Below, one piece after another: positions 29,486-38,022 of a DNA stretch of 64,000 bases; the stretch's first letter is position 1, and every line of letters starts with the position of its first letter. Source of the DNA: Myxococcaceae bacterium JPH2 (GTDB taxonomy: Bacteria; Myxococcota; Myxococcia; Myxococcales; Myxococcaceae); NCBI GenBank assembly GCA_016458225.1, contig JAEMGR010000013.1, positions 1 through 64,000 of the forward strand, written 5' to 3'. The position numbers were made by a program, and so were the translations under genes. The notes under the pieces are model-generated. The model searched no databases, was not told the DNA's origin, and saw only the letters and a list, made by a program, of their open reading frames with translations.

Positions 29486-30399
29486 TGGAGGTTCCTCCCC
29501 GCGCCGAAGTTCGGCATGTTCAGCCGGCCGAACGGGCTGTTCGGAGCGTTCGGGACGATGCCGCCCGTGCCCGGGCGCTGCGGTGAGCCGCCGTTCTGCT
29601 GCTGCAGCCACTCATTGCGGTTCTGCAGCGGCTTGCGCGTCGTCGGGTCGAGCATGGTGCGGCCGTCCGGACCGGGCACCGGGTTCTGGACGATCATCCC
29701 CGTGGACGGATCCACCCACTGGCCGCTGGTCGCCTGGCTCTGGGTCCCCGGGTTGGGCGTGAAGGGCGTGGAGCCATTGCGGTCGCCACCCGGCCCCAGC
29801 GACACGACGTGGGTCACCACGTCCATGCTCTCCACCTGCTTGCCATCCTTCCAGTACACCGTGAGGTGCACCTCGCGGACGGACTTGGTGAGCTGGTCCA
29901 CCATCTGCGTGAACATGGGCTGCGCCATGCTCATGGCCGAGCCCTGCAGTCCGTTCATGCCCTGCGTCATGCCCGAGGCGCTGTCGCCGCCCTTCTTGTC
30001 GCCACCACCCCCGAACATGGCCGCGAGGCCGCCCAGTCCGTCACCGTCTCCGCCGCCACCCATGGGCAGGTTGAAGATGGCGCCGATGAGCTGATCCGGC
30101 GACACGCCTTGCGTGCGGGGCGCGATGATGCGCGCGCGCCACTTGAACTGGGGCCAGCCCTCCTCGGAGAAGTCGCCGGAGTCCTCGTCGTCGTCGTTGT
30201 GGAAGCCCTCGTCATAGAGCTTCTGCTCCAGGTCCGTCATCTTCGAGCGGGCCAGGAGCGCCGCCACCGTGAGCCGCTTGGTGTAGGCGTGGTTGGCCAC
30301 GGCCCCTGAGTTGAGGTCGAAGATGGCCATGAGCGCCAGCGAGAGGATGGCCATGGCCACCACCACCTCCAGCAAGGTGAAGCCGCGCGTGCGTCTCAT
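29482..30399 (-). CDS. gspI: Minor pseudopilin GspI with long C-terminal extension
   Basis: 305 residues from ATG 30399 (ATGA overlap with the gspH stop). The cleavage site TRG^FTLLEVVVAMAILSLAL has Glu at +5. The pseudopilin domain, with the characteristic early helix AALLARSKMTDLEQKLYDEG, reaches about residue 175. GspI is usually about 125 residues; here a Gly/Met-rich insertion (MGGGGDGDGLGGLAAMFGGG) and a Pro/Asn/Gln/Gly-rich tail of about 120 residues are added. The extension has repeated Asn-Pro and Gln runs and is probably disordered and periplasmic or exposed at the pseudopilus tip. Confidence 0.88.
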   Translation of the reverse strand: MRRTRGFTLLEVVVAMAILSLALMAIFDLNSGAVANHAYTKRLTVAALLARSKMTDLEQKLYDEGFHNDDDEDSGDFSEEGWPQFKWRARIIAPRTQGVSPDQLIGAIFNLPMGGGGDGDGLGGLAAMFGGGGDKKGGDSASGMTQGMNGLQGSAMSMAQPMFTQMVDQLTKSVREVHLTVYWKDGKQVESMDVVTHVVSLGPGGDRNGSTPFTPNPGTQSQATSGQWVDPSTGMIVQNPVPGPDGRTMLDPTTRKPLQNRNEWLQQQNGGSPQRPGTGGIVPNAPNSPFGRLNMPNFGAGRNLQ

Positions 30400-31127
30400 G
30401 AGCGGGGGACCTCCAGGGCCTCGGCGACGATGTTCACCTTGCCCGTGAGGGGTGACACGTCCAGCGTCCACACGTTCTCGCCCTGGCGCAGGTACACCAT
30501 CGCCTTCTCCGTGTAGCCCTGAGGGAAGAAGTAGAGGTACGCCACGCCGCTCTCCACCGCCGTGTGCTGCTGCCGCGTCCACACGGACACGGACACGCCC
30601 GCGGGCAGCTCGCGAGGGCCCACCTCCTCGGCGGTGAAGGAGGAGAACTTCGTCGTCTCCTCGACGCGCTCCTTCTCCTGGGCCATCAGCTCCTGCGCGG
30701 ACGGGGTGCTGTTGTCCGAGCGCGTGTAGTTGCGACGCTCATCGCGCCCGCTGCCGTGGTCTCGGGCGCGCTCCGTGCGCGCCTTGGCGTCGTCTCGCAG
30801 CGCGGCGTCCCGGTCTCGCGAGGTGGTGACGCCGCTGCCCGCGCATTCCGCGTGGTAGCGCGTGGCCTCTTCGGTCTTCGGATCGGGAATCTCGAAGACG
30901 AGCCGGCACGTCTTGCCGCTCAGCGCCGCCGAGTCGTAGAGCGAGCGGATGACGCCCGCCATCTCCACCGCGGAGCTCTTCGCCTTGGCGCCCGTCAGCG
31001 CGCCGATGCCGATGGCCACGGCGGCGAACAGCACCGCGGCGATGGCCAGCGCGATGGAGATTTCAATGAGGGTCAGCCCGCGGCGCGAGCGCTGACGCCA
31101 CGCTGCCGAGAAGGGCGAGAACCTCAA
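30396..31127 (-). CDS. gspH: Minor pseudopilin GspH, TTG start
   Basis: 243 residues beginning at TTG 31127, which overlaps the TGA of the upstream GspG-like gene (TTGA) and has GGAGG six bases before it. The prepilin site RRG^LTLIEISIALAIAAVLF carries Glu at +5. A highly charged insertion at about 95-150 (SRDRDAALRDDAKARTERAR) interrupts the usual beta-sandwich of GspH, making the protein longer than the common 170-190 residues. GspH joins the minor pseudopilins to GspG. Confidence 0.88.
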   Translation of the reverse strand: MRFSPFSAAWRQRSRRGLTLIEISIALAIAAVLFAAVAIGIGALTGAKAKSSAVEMAGVIRSLYDSAALSGKTCRLVFEIPDPKTEEATRYHAECAGSGVTTSRDRDAALRDDAKARTERARDHGSGRDERRNYTRSDNSTPSAQELMAQEKERVEETTKFSSFTAEEVGPRELPAGVSVSVWTRQQHTAVESGVAYLYFFPQGYTEKAMVYLRQGENVWTLDVSPLTGKVNIVAEALEVPRS

Positions 31128-31567
31128 GGTTGACCTCCCTGTGCCACGAGTCCGCCACTGAAGACGTCCGTCGCGTCCCCCGTGCCTCCCGGCTGTCCGT
31201 CCGCGCCGAGCGACAACACGGCGCCCGTGCGGCCCTCCATCCGGTACACGTAGGGGTGGCCCCAGGGGTCCAGCGGAATCTGCCCGAGCACCTTCGAGTC
31301 CAGGAGCGGCTGGAAGCCCTCCTCCTGCGAGGGGAAGCGCCCCATCAGCCGGTTGTAGGACTTGAAGATGCCCTCCAGGCGGCGAATCTGATCGCGCGCC
31401 TGTCGCTGCGGCCGGCTGAGCGTGGCGTCATTGGTGGCCCACACCAGGCTGAAGGCCAGCAGCGTCGCCGCGGTGAAGACGACGCCGAGCAGGACCTTCC
31501 CAGTCCGGGAAGGACGCGCCTGGGCGGGAGGAGTCGGTGAGGAAGCAAGCTCGGTCATCGGGGCCAT
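31124..31567 (-). CDS. GspG-like protein lacking a prepilin cleavage site
   Basis: 147 residues; ATG 31558 is an alternative start. The C-terminal half is a clear GspG globular domain: an acidic/aromatic helix, PLLDSKVLGQIPLDPWGHPYVYR and the calcium-loop-type SLGADGQPGGTGDATDVFSG. The N-terminus is not a pilin signal: 20 polar residues precede a membrane helix (GKVLLGVVFTAATLLAFSLVWA) with no Gly-Phe/Met-Thr-Leu-x-Glu motif. So the protein should be a bitopic inner-membrane protein that presents a GspG head to the periplasm and is not processed by GspO. It sits between gspG and gspH in the operon. Role unknown. Confidence 0.8.
   Translation of the reverse strand: MAPMTELASSPTPPAQARPSRTGKVLLGVVFTAATLLAFSLVWATNDATLSRPQRQARDQIRRLEGIFKSYNRLMGRFPSQEEGFQPLLDSKVLGQIPLDPWGHPYVYRMEGRTGAVLSLGADGQPGGTGDATDVFSGGLVAQGGQP
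31134..31138 (-). promoter_or_regulatory. Ribosome-binding site for TTG-initiated gspH
   Basis: GGAGG on the minus strand, six bases before TTG 31127. No ATG or GTG lies in frame before the pilin signal, so this site supports the rare TTG start. Weak initiation coupled to the upstream stop would set GspH output below that of the gene before it. Confidence 0.75.
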
Positions 31568-31623
31568 TCCTACGACAACACGTGAGAGGCGCGTCGACTT
31601 CGTGTTCGAGGGCCGCGCCTGCT

Positions 31624-32043
31624 TCAGGGCTTCGCGGCCCCGTCCTTGGAGGAGATGTCGGCGTCCGAGCCCTCGCCGCCCGCGTTGCCATCCGCGCCGT
31701 ACGACATGACGACCGGCTTGCCGCCCTCGTTCATGTACACGTACTCGTGACCCCAGGGGTCGGTGGGCACCTTCTCCAGGTTCTGCGTGTCCACCAGCGC
31801 CTTCAGGCCCGTGCCCGTATCGGGGTAGCTGCCCTTCTTCGTGTAGTAGAGCTTCAGGGCGCTCTGGATGCTCTTGATGTCCAGGCGAGCCGTGTCCTGC
31901 TTCGCCTCTTCCAGCTTCGGAATCACGGCCACGCCCACCGCGGCCGCGATGAGGCCGAGGATGGTGATGACCACCATGATCTCGATGAGGGTCATGCCCC
32001 GACGGTTGCGGCGGCGCTGCGACTTCGTGTTCGTCGTCGTCAT
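31624..32043 (-). CDS. gspG: Major pseudopilin GspG
   Basis: 139 residues from ATG 32043 behind GAGGAG. The prepilin site RRNRRG^MTLIEIMVVITIL has Met rather than Phe after the scissile Gly and Glu at +5. The globular domain has the family landmarks KQDTARLDIKSIQSALKLYY, TDPWGHEYVY and the calcium-binding end MSYGADGNAGGEGSDADI. GspG polymerises into the periplasmic pseudopilus that pushes substrates through the secretin. It is separated from gspF by a 47-codon ORF. Confidence 0.95.
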   Translation of the reverse strand: MTTTNTKSQRRRNRRGMTLIEIMVVITILGLIAAAVGVAVIPKLEEAKQDTARLDIKSIQSALKLYYTKKGSYPDTGTGLKALVDTQNLEKVPTDPWGHEYVYMNEGGKPVVMSYGADGNAGGEGSDADISSKDGAAKP

Positions 32044-32110
32044 CTCTGCACTCCTCTTCGGGTGACTTTCTGGCAAGCCACCGGGATGTCGTTGTGTCGT
32101 CGTGTCAGAC

Positions 32111-32254
32111 TCAGGGCGAGGCGCTGAGTCCAGGCTGGGCGCGGGAGGTCGGCTCCGCGTACAGCCTCGCTCCCACTGTCACCAGGGCCGCCGCCAGAGC
32201 GAGAAGCCCCGCCAGCGTCGCGCGTTGGATCCACCGGTCGAGCGTGTGGTTCAT
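32111..32254 (-). CDS. Candidate 47-residue membrane protein between gspF and gspG
   Basis: ATG 32254, fifteen bases after the gspF stop, with GGAG about eleven bases upstream; stop TGA at 32111-32113. The product is a short basic head (MNHTLDRWIQRATL), one membrane helix (AGLLALAAALVTVGARLY) and a polar tail. It resembles the small single-span proteins found beside secretion components but matches no family I recognise. Position inside the tight gsp operon, codon use and the coherent helix support it as real; it is short enough that chance cannot be excluded. Confidence 0.5.
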   Translation of the reverse strand: MNHTLDRWIQRATLAGLLALAAALVTVGARLYAEPTSRAQPGLSASP

Positions 32255-32269
32255 CGGTTTCCGGGCTCC

Positions 32270-33526
32270 CTAGTGGATGGCCGTGTTCACCTGAAGGATC
32301 GGCATCAGGATCGAGAACGCGACGAATGCAATCACCGCGCCCATCATCACGATGAGGATGGGCTCCAGGAGCGAGGTGAGGGCGCCGATGCGCACGTTCA
32401 CCTGCGTCTCATAGCTGTCCGCCACGGACATGAGCATGTCCTCGAGCTGGCCCGAGCGCTCGCCGATGGCGACCATGTGGTAGACGAGCGGCGGGAACTG
32501 CCCCGAGCGCTTGAGCGGGTTGGCGATGCTCTCGCCCTCGCGGATGGACTCGCGGGCGTCCTCCACGGCCTCGGCCAGCACCGAGTTCGTCATGATGGCT
32601 TTGACGATGTCGAGCGCGGCCAGCATGGGCACGCCGCTCTTGAGCAGCGTGGACAACGTCCGGGCGAAGCGTGAAATTGCCAGCAGGCGCACGAGGCTGC
32701 CGAAGATGGGCGCCTTGAGCGTGAAGCGATCCCACTTGGGCTTGCCCTTGGGGCTCTTCGTCCAGCGGGCGAAGAAGATCACCCCGGCCACCATGGCCGG
32801 GAAGATGACGAACCACCACCCCTGCAGGAAGTTGCTCGTGGCGATGAGGATGCGCGTCTGGATGGGCAGCGTCGCCTTCATCGTCTCGAAGATCTTCGTC
32901 ACCTTCGGCACGACGAAGACCATCAGCAGCACCAGGATGCCGCCGCCCACCACCATCATGATGGCGGGGTAGAGCATGGTCCCGATGATCTTCTGCTGGA
33001 GCTTGGCCTGGTTCTCCGTGAAGTCCGCCAAGCGCAGCAGCACCGTCTCCAGCGCGCCCGAGGCCTCACCCGCGCGCACCATGTTGACGTAGATGCTGGG
33101 GAAGATTTTCGGGTGCTGGCCGAACGCGTCGCCCAGGGACGAGCCCTCGTTGACGCGCTGCTTGATGTCCGAGAGGGCGCGCTTGAGGCGCTCCTTCTCC
33201 GCCTGGTCCACCAGGGCGTTGAGGGAGTCCACCACGGTGACGCCCGCGCCCAGGAGCGTGGCGAGCTGCCGGGTGAGGATGGCCACGTCCTCGGTGCTGA
33301 CGCGCCCGCCCGCCAGTTTGCGCAGGTTGATGTCGCGCGCCACCAGGGACGCATTGCCGCCCTGGGACACCGCGCCGCGGCTGCCCTCGGCCTGGCCGAG
33401 GACGTCCGTGAGAAAGAGGCCGTCCGCGCGCAGCTTGGTGCGCAGCGTCTTGGGCGAGTCCGCTTCCAGCAGGCCCTTGATCTGCTTGCCCGCGCTGTTG
33501 AGTGCTCTGTATTCGAAGACCGGCAT
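32270..33526 (-). CDS. gspF: Type II secretion inner-membrane protein GspF
   Basis: 418 residues, standard length. It opens with the family signature MPVFEYRALNSAGKQIKGLLEADS. Two cytoplasmic GspF helix-bundle domains (about 80-200 and 285-405, with RAGEASGALETVLLRLADF and IGERSGQLEDMLMSVADSY) each precede membrane helices (IIGTMLYPAIMMVVGGGILVLL and the C-terminal PILIVMMGAVIAFVAFSIL). GspF is the polytopic core of the inner-membrane platform that GspE drives. It starts 44 bases downstream of gspE. Confidence 0.96.
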   Translation of the reverse strand: MPVFEYRALNSAGKQIKGLLEADSPKTLRTKLRADGLFLTDVLGQAEGSRGAVSQGGNASLVARDINLRKLAGGRVSTEDVAILTRQLATLLGAGVTVVDSLNALVDQAEKERLKRALSDIKQRVNEGSSLGDAFGQHPKIFPSIYVNMVRAGEASGALETVLLRLADFTENQAKLQQKIIGTMLYPAIMMVVGGGILVLLMVFVVPKVTKIFETMKATLPIQTRILIATSNFLQGWWFVIFPAMVAGVIFFARWTKSPKGKPKWDRFTLKAPIFGSLVRLLAISRFARTLSTLLKSGVPMLAALDIVKAIMTNSVLAEAVEDARESIREGESIANPLKRSGQFPPLVYHMVAIGERSGQLEDMLMSVADSYETQVNVRIGALTSLLEPILIVMMGAVIAFVAFSILMPILQVNTAIH

Positions 33527-33570
33527 GGGAATGGCTCACCCCCCGGCGCTCCTGCGAGGGGAGCGCGGGG

Positions 33571-35388
33571 TTAGATGTCCTCCTGCGTGATGCTCAGCAC
33601 CTCAGCGATGGTCGTCTCGCCCAGCGACACCTTGCGCGCGCCGTCCTCCAAGAGCGTCAACATTCCCTTGGACAGGGCGGACTTCTTGATGGTGCCCGCG
33701 TCCACGTTCTTGAGGACGAGCTGGCGCACGTCATCGTCCACGGTCAGGAACTCGTAGATGCCGGTGCGGCCGCGATAGCCGTTGCGGTTGCACGCCGGGC
33801 AGCCCTGCGCCTTGTAGATGCGATCCACGCCATAGCGCGCCTTGAACGACGCCACGGTGTGTCCCAGCTCCCGCAGCTCGATGTCCGTGGGCGTGTACTG
33901 CTGCCGGCAGTCCGGGCACACCCGGCGCACGAGGCGCTGGGCAAGGATGCCGGTGAGCGACGACGCCACGAGGAACGGCTCCACGCCCATGTCGACGAGA
34001 CGGGTGACCGCACCGGCCGCGTCGTTGGTGTGCACCGTGGAGAGCACGAGGTGACCGGTGAGCGAGGCCTGGATGGCGATTTCCGCCGTCTCCTTGTCGC
34101 GGATCTCACCGACCATGATGACGTCCGGGTCCTGGCGCAGGAAGGAGCGCAGGCCCTGGGCGAAGGTGAGGCCAATCTTCGGGGCGATCGCCATCTGGCT
34201 GATGCCCTTGAGCTGGTACTCGACCGGGTCCTCGACGGTGAGGATGTTGAGGTCCGGCGTGTTGATCTTCGACAGGGCGCCGTAGAGCGTGGTCGTCTTG
34301 CCGGAGCCCGTGGGGCCCGTCACCAGGACGATGCCGTGCGAGCGCTTGATGACCGCCGACATGGAGCCCAGCACCTGCTGGCTCATGCCGATTTCCGCCA
34401 GGTCCAGCAGCGTGGCCGACTTGTCCAGCAGACGCATGACGATGCGCTCGCCGAACGAAGTGGGGATGGTGGACAAGCGGATGTCGATGTCGCGGCCGGC
34501 CAGCTTGATGCGGATGCGGCCGTCTTGCGGCAGGCGCTTCTCCGCGATGTTGAGCTGCCCCATCACCTTGACGCGCGCGACGATGGAGTTCTGGTAGCGC
34601 TTGGGCGGCTTGATGACTTCCTGGAGCACACCGTCCACGCGGAAGCGCACCAGCAGCTCGCGCTCCATGGGCTCGATGTGGATATCGCTCGCGCGCTCCT
34701 TGGCGGCGCGGAAGAGCACCGAGTTCACCAGTCGGATGACCGGGGCCTCGTCGTCCGCGTCGAGCAGGTCCTTGGGCTCCTCCAGCTCATGGGCGAGGGA
34801 GTCCAGGTCCTCGGTCGTCTCCATCTCGTCGACGAGCTGCTCGGCCTCGTTGACCGAGCGGTCGTACACGGCGTTGATGGTGTCGACGATGGTGGACGCC
34901 AGCGCGATGCGCGGGCTGATGTTCTGCCCGAGCAGCAGTCGCGCGTGGTCCAGCGCGGTGGTGTCCAGCGGATCCGCCGCGGCGAGGATGACGGCGTCTC
35001 CCTCCACGGCGAGCGGCAGGATGTGCGTCTGGCGGGCGAAGTTGATGGGGATGCGCTTGACCAGCTCGACATCCACCTCTTCGGTGAAGATGCGCTGGAG
35101 GTAGGGCAGGTCGAGCTGGTGGCCGAGCGCGCGCGCCACGTCCTCCTCGGTGACCGCCTTCAATCCGACCAGCACCTCACCCAGACGGCCGCCCTTCTCG
35201 GCCTGCGTGGCGAGCGCCTCCTGGATCTTCTCCTCGGTCAGGGCCGGGACGAGCGCGCGGAGGATCTCCCCCAGCGGCCGGCCGCAGAGATAGGCCTGGC
35301 CATGGGCGACGACCTGCGTGGCGTCGTTGCGCGGCGCGGCGCCGGACGCGGCGGCGCCTTGAGTGGTGGGATCCGCGGTCACGTTCAT
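33571..35388 (-). CDS. gspE: Type II secretion ATPase GspE
   Basis: 605 residues. The N-terminal GspE-N domains cover about 40-190; the AAA-type ATPase has Walker A GPTGSGKTTTLYGAL, Asp box, Walker B (VIMVGEIRDKETAEIAIQ) and the His box. A zinc-binding motif with two CxxC pairs (CPDC, CPAC) lies at about 490-535. GspE hydrolyses ATP on the cytoplasmic face to drive pseudopilus assembly. It begins four bases after the gspD stop. The N-terminal part is longer than in enteric GspE, as in the PilB-like branch. Confidence 0.96.
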   Translation of the reverse strand: MNVTADPTTQGAAASGAAPRNDATQVVAHGQAYLCGRPLGEILRALVPALTEEKIQEALATQAEKGGRLGEVLVGLKAVTEEDVARALGHQLDLPYLQRIFTEEVDVELVKRIPINFARQTHILPLAVEGDAVILAAADPLDTTALDHARLLLGQNISPRIALASTIVDTINAVYDRSVNEAEQLVDEMETTEDLDSLAHELEEPKDLLDADDEAPVIRLVNSVLFRAAKERASDIHIEPMERELLVRFRVDGVLQEVIKPPKRYQNSIVARVKVMGQLNIAEKRLPQDGRIRIKLAGRDIDIRLSTIPTSFGERIVMRLLDKSATLLDLAEIGMSQQVLGSMSAVIKRSHGIVLVTGPTGSGKTTTLYGALSKINTPDLNILTVEDPVEYQLKGISQMAIAPKIGLTFAQGLRSFLRQDPDVIMVGEIRDKETAEIAIQASLTGHLVLSTVHTNDAAGAVTRLVDMGVEPFLVASSLTGILAQRLVRRVCPDCRQQYTPTDIELRELGHTVASFKARYGVDRIYKAQGCPACNRNGYRGRTGIYEFLTVDDDVRQLVLKNVDAGTIKKSALSKGMLTLLEDGARKVSLGETTIAEVLSITQEDI

Positions 35389-35392
35389 GGAC

Positions 35393-37996
35393 TCATTCCC
35401 CCTGGCCCGGCTGGATGCGCAGGCGCTCGGGCGACGCGTCCGGACGGGACGCGGGGGCCTCGGGCTGCGCGCTCGGAGCGGGCGCTGATTTGTCGGAACC
35501 CGCGGGGGGCGGCGCGAAGTCCCGTTGGGCGGCGCCGTTGGGCGGTGCCTGGACCTCGGGGCCCGCGCCGGGAGCGGGCGAGGGGGCGGCGGACGGCTGG
35601 TTCGTGCGGGGGGCCGGCGGGGGAGCCTGGGGCGTGGCCGGACGGATGACGCGCTCGCCAGCGGAGCCCGGGCCGCCGTTCTCCACGCGCTGCTCTTCCT
35701 TCATGACGGCCTGGTTCATGCGCATGAGCGGACCGGGCTTGCGGCTGAAGTCCACCGCCACGTCGTAGCCCGCCACCTGGCCGTAGAACTGCTCAACGAA
35801 CTGCTGACGCTCCTTCATCTTGCGCTCGAAGATGCGGCGGAAGTCCTCCTGGCCTCGGATGATGTAGGGCGTGAGGAAGAGCAGCAGGTTCGTCTTGGTC
35901 TTCTTGTTCGTCGTCTGGCGGAACAGGTGACCGATGAGCGGGATGTCACCGAGCACCGGCACCTTGGCCACGGACTCGATGGTGCGGTCCTGCATGATGC
36001 CGCCGATGACCACGGTCTCCTGGTCCTTGGCGATGACGGTCGTCTTCGCGCTGCGCTTGCTGGTGGTGGGGCCGAGCACCGGATCCGTGGAGGCGATCTC
36101 CTCGGTCTGCTCGGTGATGACCAGCCGGATGTAGTCGCTCTCGTTGATCTGCGGCTTGACGGTGAGCTTCAGCTCCACGTTCTGGCGGGTGATGGGCGCG
36201 TAGAGCGAGCCCAGGCCACCCAGCGACGCGAGCAGCGACGGGTTGAGGCCGCCGGTGGTGCCGGTGCCACCCGCGGCGCCGCCCAGGCTGGAGGGCGAGA
36301 AGCCGGACTGGAACGGGACGTTCTGGCCCACGGTGATCTCCGCCTCCTCGTTGTCGCTGGTGAGGATGTGCGGGGTGGACAGCACGTTGACGTCCGAGGA
36401 CTGCTGGAGCGCGTGCAGCACCACGCCGAAGGCGGGAATGTCGATGCCCAGGTTCTTCAGCGCGGGGATGACCGGGCCCTGGATGCCGGCGAGGAAGCCG
36501 CCGAAGCTGGCCAGGTTGGCGAGGCTGAACGACGGAGGCGCGCCGGACGAGGTGTACTTCGTGCCCACGATGCCCGCGGCGTCGTTGTCACCCGCCTTCA
36601 GGCTGAAGCCCTGGTGGACGTTGACGCCGAACTCGCTGTTGCGGTCGAGGTTCACCTCCATGATGACGGCCTCGACGAACACCTGGCGGCGCGGCTGATC
36701 CAACTGCTGGATGACCTGGACCAGGTTCTTGTAGTCCGACTGGCTGGCGATGATGACGAGCGAGTTGGTGCCCTTGTCCGCGGAGATCTTCACCTCGCCG
36801 CTGAACAGCTCCGCCGCCTGGGTGCCCGCCGGGCGCTGAATGCCGCCGGGAGCCTGGGGCGGGGGGAGGTTGCGCGGGCGATTCGCCGTGCCCTGCGCCA
36901 GCGACTGGAGCGTGGCGGCGAGCTCCTCCGCGTTGGCGTTCTCCAGCGCGTAGATGTTGATGCGACCGCCGCCGCCCGCCGGGATGTCGATCTCCCGGAC
37001 GATGTCCTGGATGCGCGCGAACGCCGCGGGGCTGGCGACGATGATGAGCTTGTTGGTGCGCTCGTCCGGGAGGATCTGCGTCAGCGTCACCGGACCACCG
37101 CTGGCCTCCTGGCCACCCGGGGACACGGCGCCCTCTCCGGGAGGACCGCCCGGGTTGACGGGCGGCGTGAACGAGCCGGGGCGCTGGCCTGGGCGCGTCG
37201 TCTTGGACTCGAAGAGGCGCTGCACCGTGGTGGCCACGTCCTGCGCGGTGGCGTACTGCACCTGGATGACGCGCATCTCGTCGCTGGCGGCGCGGCTGTC
37301 GAGCTGATCAATCAGCCGCTCCAGACGGTGGATGTTGGAGCCCACGTCGTTGATGATGATGGTGTCCGGCGGGAACGGGATGGTGTCGCCGTCCTTGGAC
37401 ACGAGCTGCTGGAGCACGCCGCGCAGGGGCTCCACTTCCACGTTCTTGATCTTGAACAGCTTCGTCACCATCTGCTCGTTGGTGGTGTACGGCTGATCCG
37501 GATCCGTGATGGTGGGGATGGGGTTCTGCTTGGCGGAGCGCTTGTCGACAATCTTCAGGAAGCGCCCGTAGGGGTAGACGGCGAGCCCGTTGGCGTCGAG
37601 CGCGGCGAGGAACGCGGAGTAGAAGGCGTCCGCGTCCACCTCCACGCGGCCGTTCTCCGGTCCGATGATGGAGATCTTCCCGCGCACGTTCTCCGGAAGG
37701 ATGAACGTCTTGCAGGTCGCGTCCGAGACGGTCTGCACCAGCTTCTCGATCTCCACCTTGTCGAAGTAGATGCCGTAGCGCGCATGGCGCCGGGCGTCCT
37801 CACAGGTGGGCGTGGTGCGCGAGCCCTGGGGCTCGTTGCCGGAGCCCTGGTTCGTGGCGGGCGCGGCGGGCGCCTGCGGGGAAATCGTCCGCGCACCCGG
37901 AGGCGTGTTGTCGGGCAGCGAAGGACGGCGTTGCGCCCACGCGGGAGCGGCGAGCGCGAAGCACAGACAGAGCATCCAGGACAGGAGCGTCTTCAT
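35393..37996 (-). CDS. gspD: Type II secretin GspD
   Basis: 867 residues with a signal peptide (MKTLLSWMLCLCFALAAPAWA). The N0 domain is at about 70-150 and three N domains follow (LFKIKNVEVEPLRGVLQQLV, VIQVQYATAQDVATTVQRL, IYALENANAEELAATLQSL). The secretin barrel occupies about 450-745, ending with IGGIMQDRTIESVAKVPVLGDIPLIGHLFR. It forms the outer-membrane export channel. After the secretin core comes a proline/alanine-rich tail of about 100 residues, replacing the usual S-domain and possibly disordered. A Pro/Gly-rich spacer also interrupts N2. Confidence 0.95.
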   Translation of the reverse strand: MKTLLSWMLCLCFALAAPAWAQRRPSLPDNTPPGARTISPQAPAAPATNQGSGNEPQGSRTTPTCEDARRHARYGIYFDKVEIEKLVQTVSDATCKTFILPENVRGKISIIGPENGRVEVDADAFYSAFLAALDANGLAVYPYGRFLKIVDKRSAKQNPIPTITDPDQPYTTNEQMVTKLFKIKNVEVEPLRGVLQQLVSKDGDTIPFPPDTIIINDVGSNIHRLERLIDQLDSRAASDEMRVIQVQYATAQDVATTVQRLFESKTTRPGQRPGSFTPPVNPGGPPGEGAVSPGGQEASGGPVTLTQILPDERTNKLIIVASPAAFARIQDIVREIDIPAGGGGRINIYALENANAEELAATLQSLAQGTANRPRNLPPPQAPGGIQRPAGTQAAELFSGEVKISADKGTNSLVIIASQSDYKNLVQVIQQLDQPRRQVFVEAVIMEVNLDRNSEFGVNVHQGFSLKAGDNDAAGIVGTKYTSSGAPPSFSLANLASFGGFLAGIQGPVIPALKNLGIDIPAFGVVLHALQQSSDVNVLSTPHILTSDNEEAEITVGQNVPFQSGFSPSSLGGAAGGTGTTGGLNPSLLASLGGLGSLYAPITRQNVELKLTVKPQINESDYIRLVITEQTEEIASTDPVLGPTTSKRSAKTTVIAKDQETVVIGGIMQDRTIESVAKVPVLGDIPLIGHLFRQTTNKKTKTNLLLFLTPYIIRGQEDFRRIFERKMKERQQFVEQFYGQVAGYDVAVDFSRKPGPLMRMNQAVMKEEQRVENGGPGSAGERVIRPATPQAPPPAPRTNQPSAAPSPAPGAGPEVQAPPNGAAQRDFAPPPAGSDKSAPAPSAQPEAPASRPDASPERLRIQPGQGE

Positions 37997-38022
37997 GGAG
38001 GAGCGGGCGCTGCTGGGGGTGT

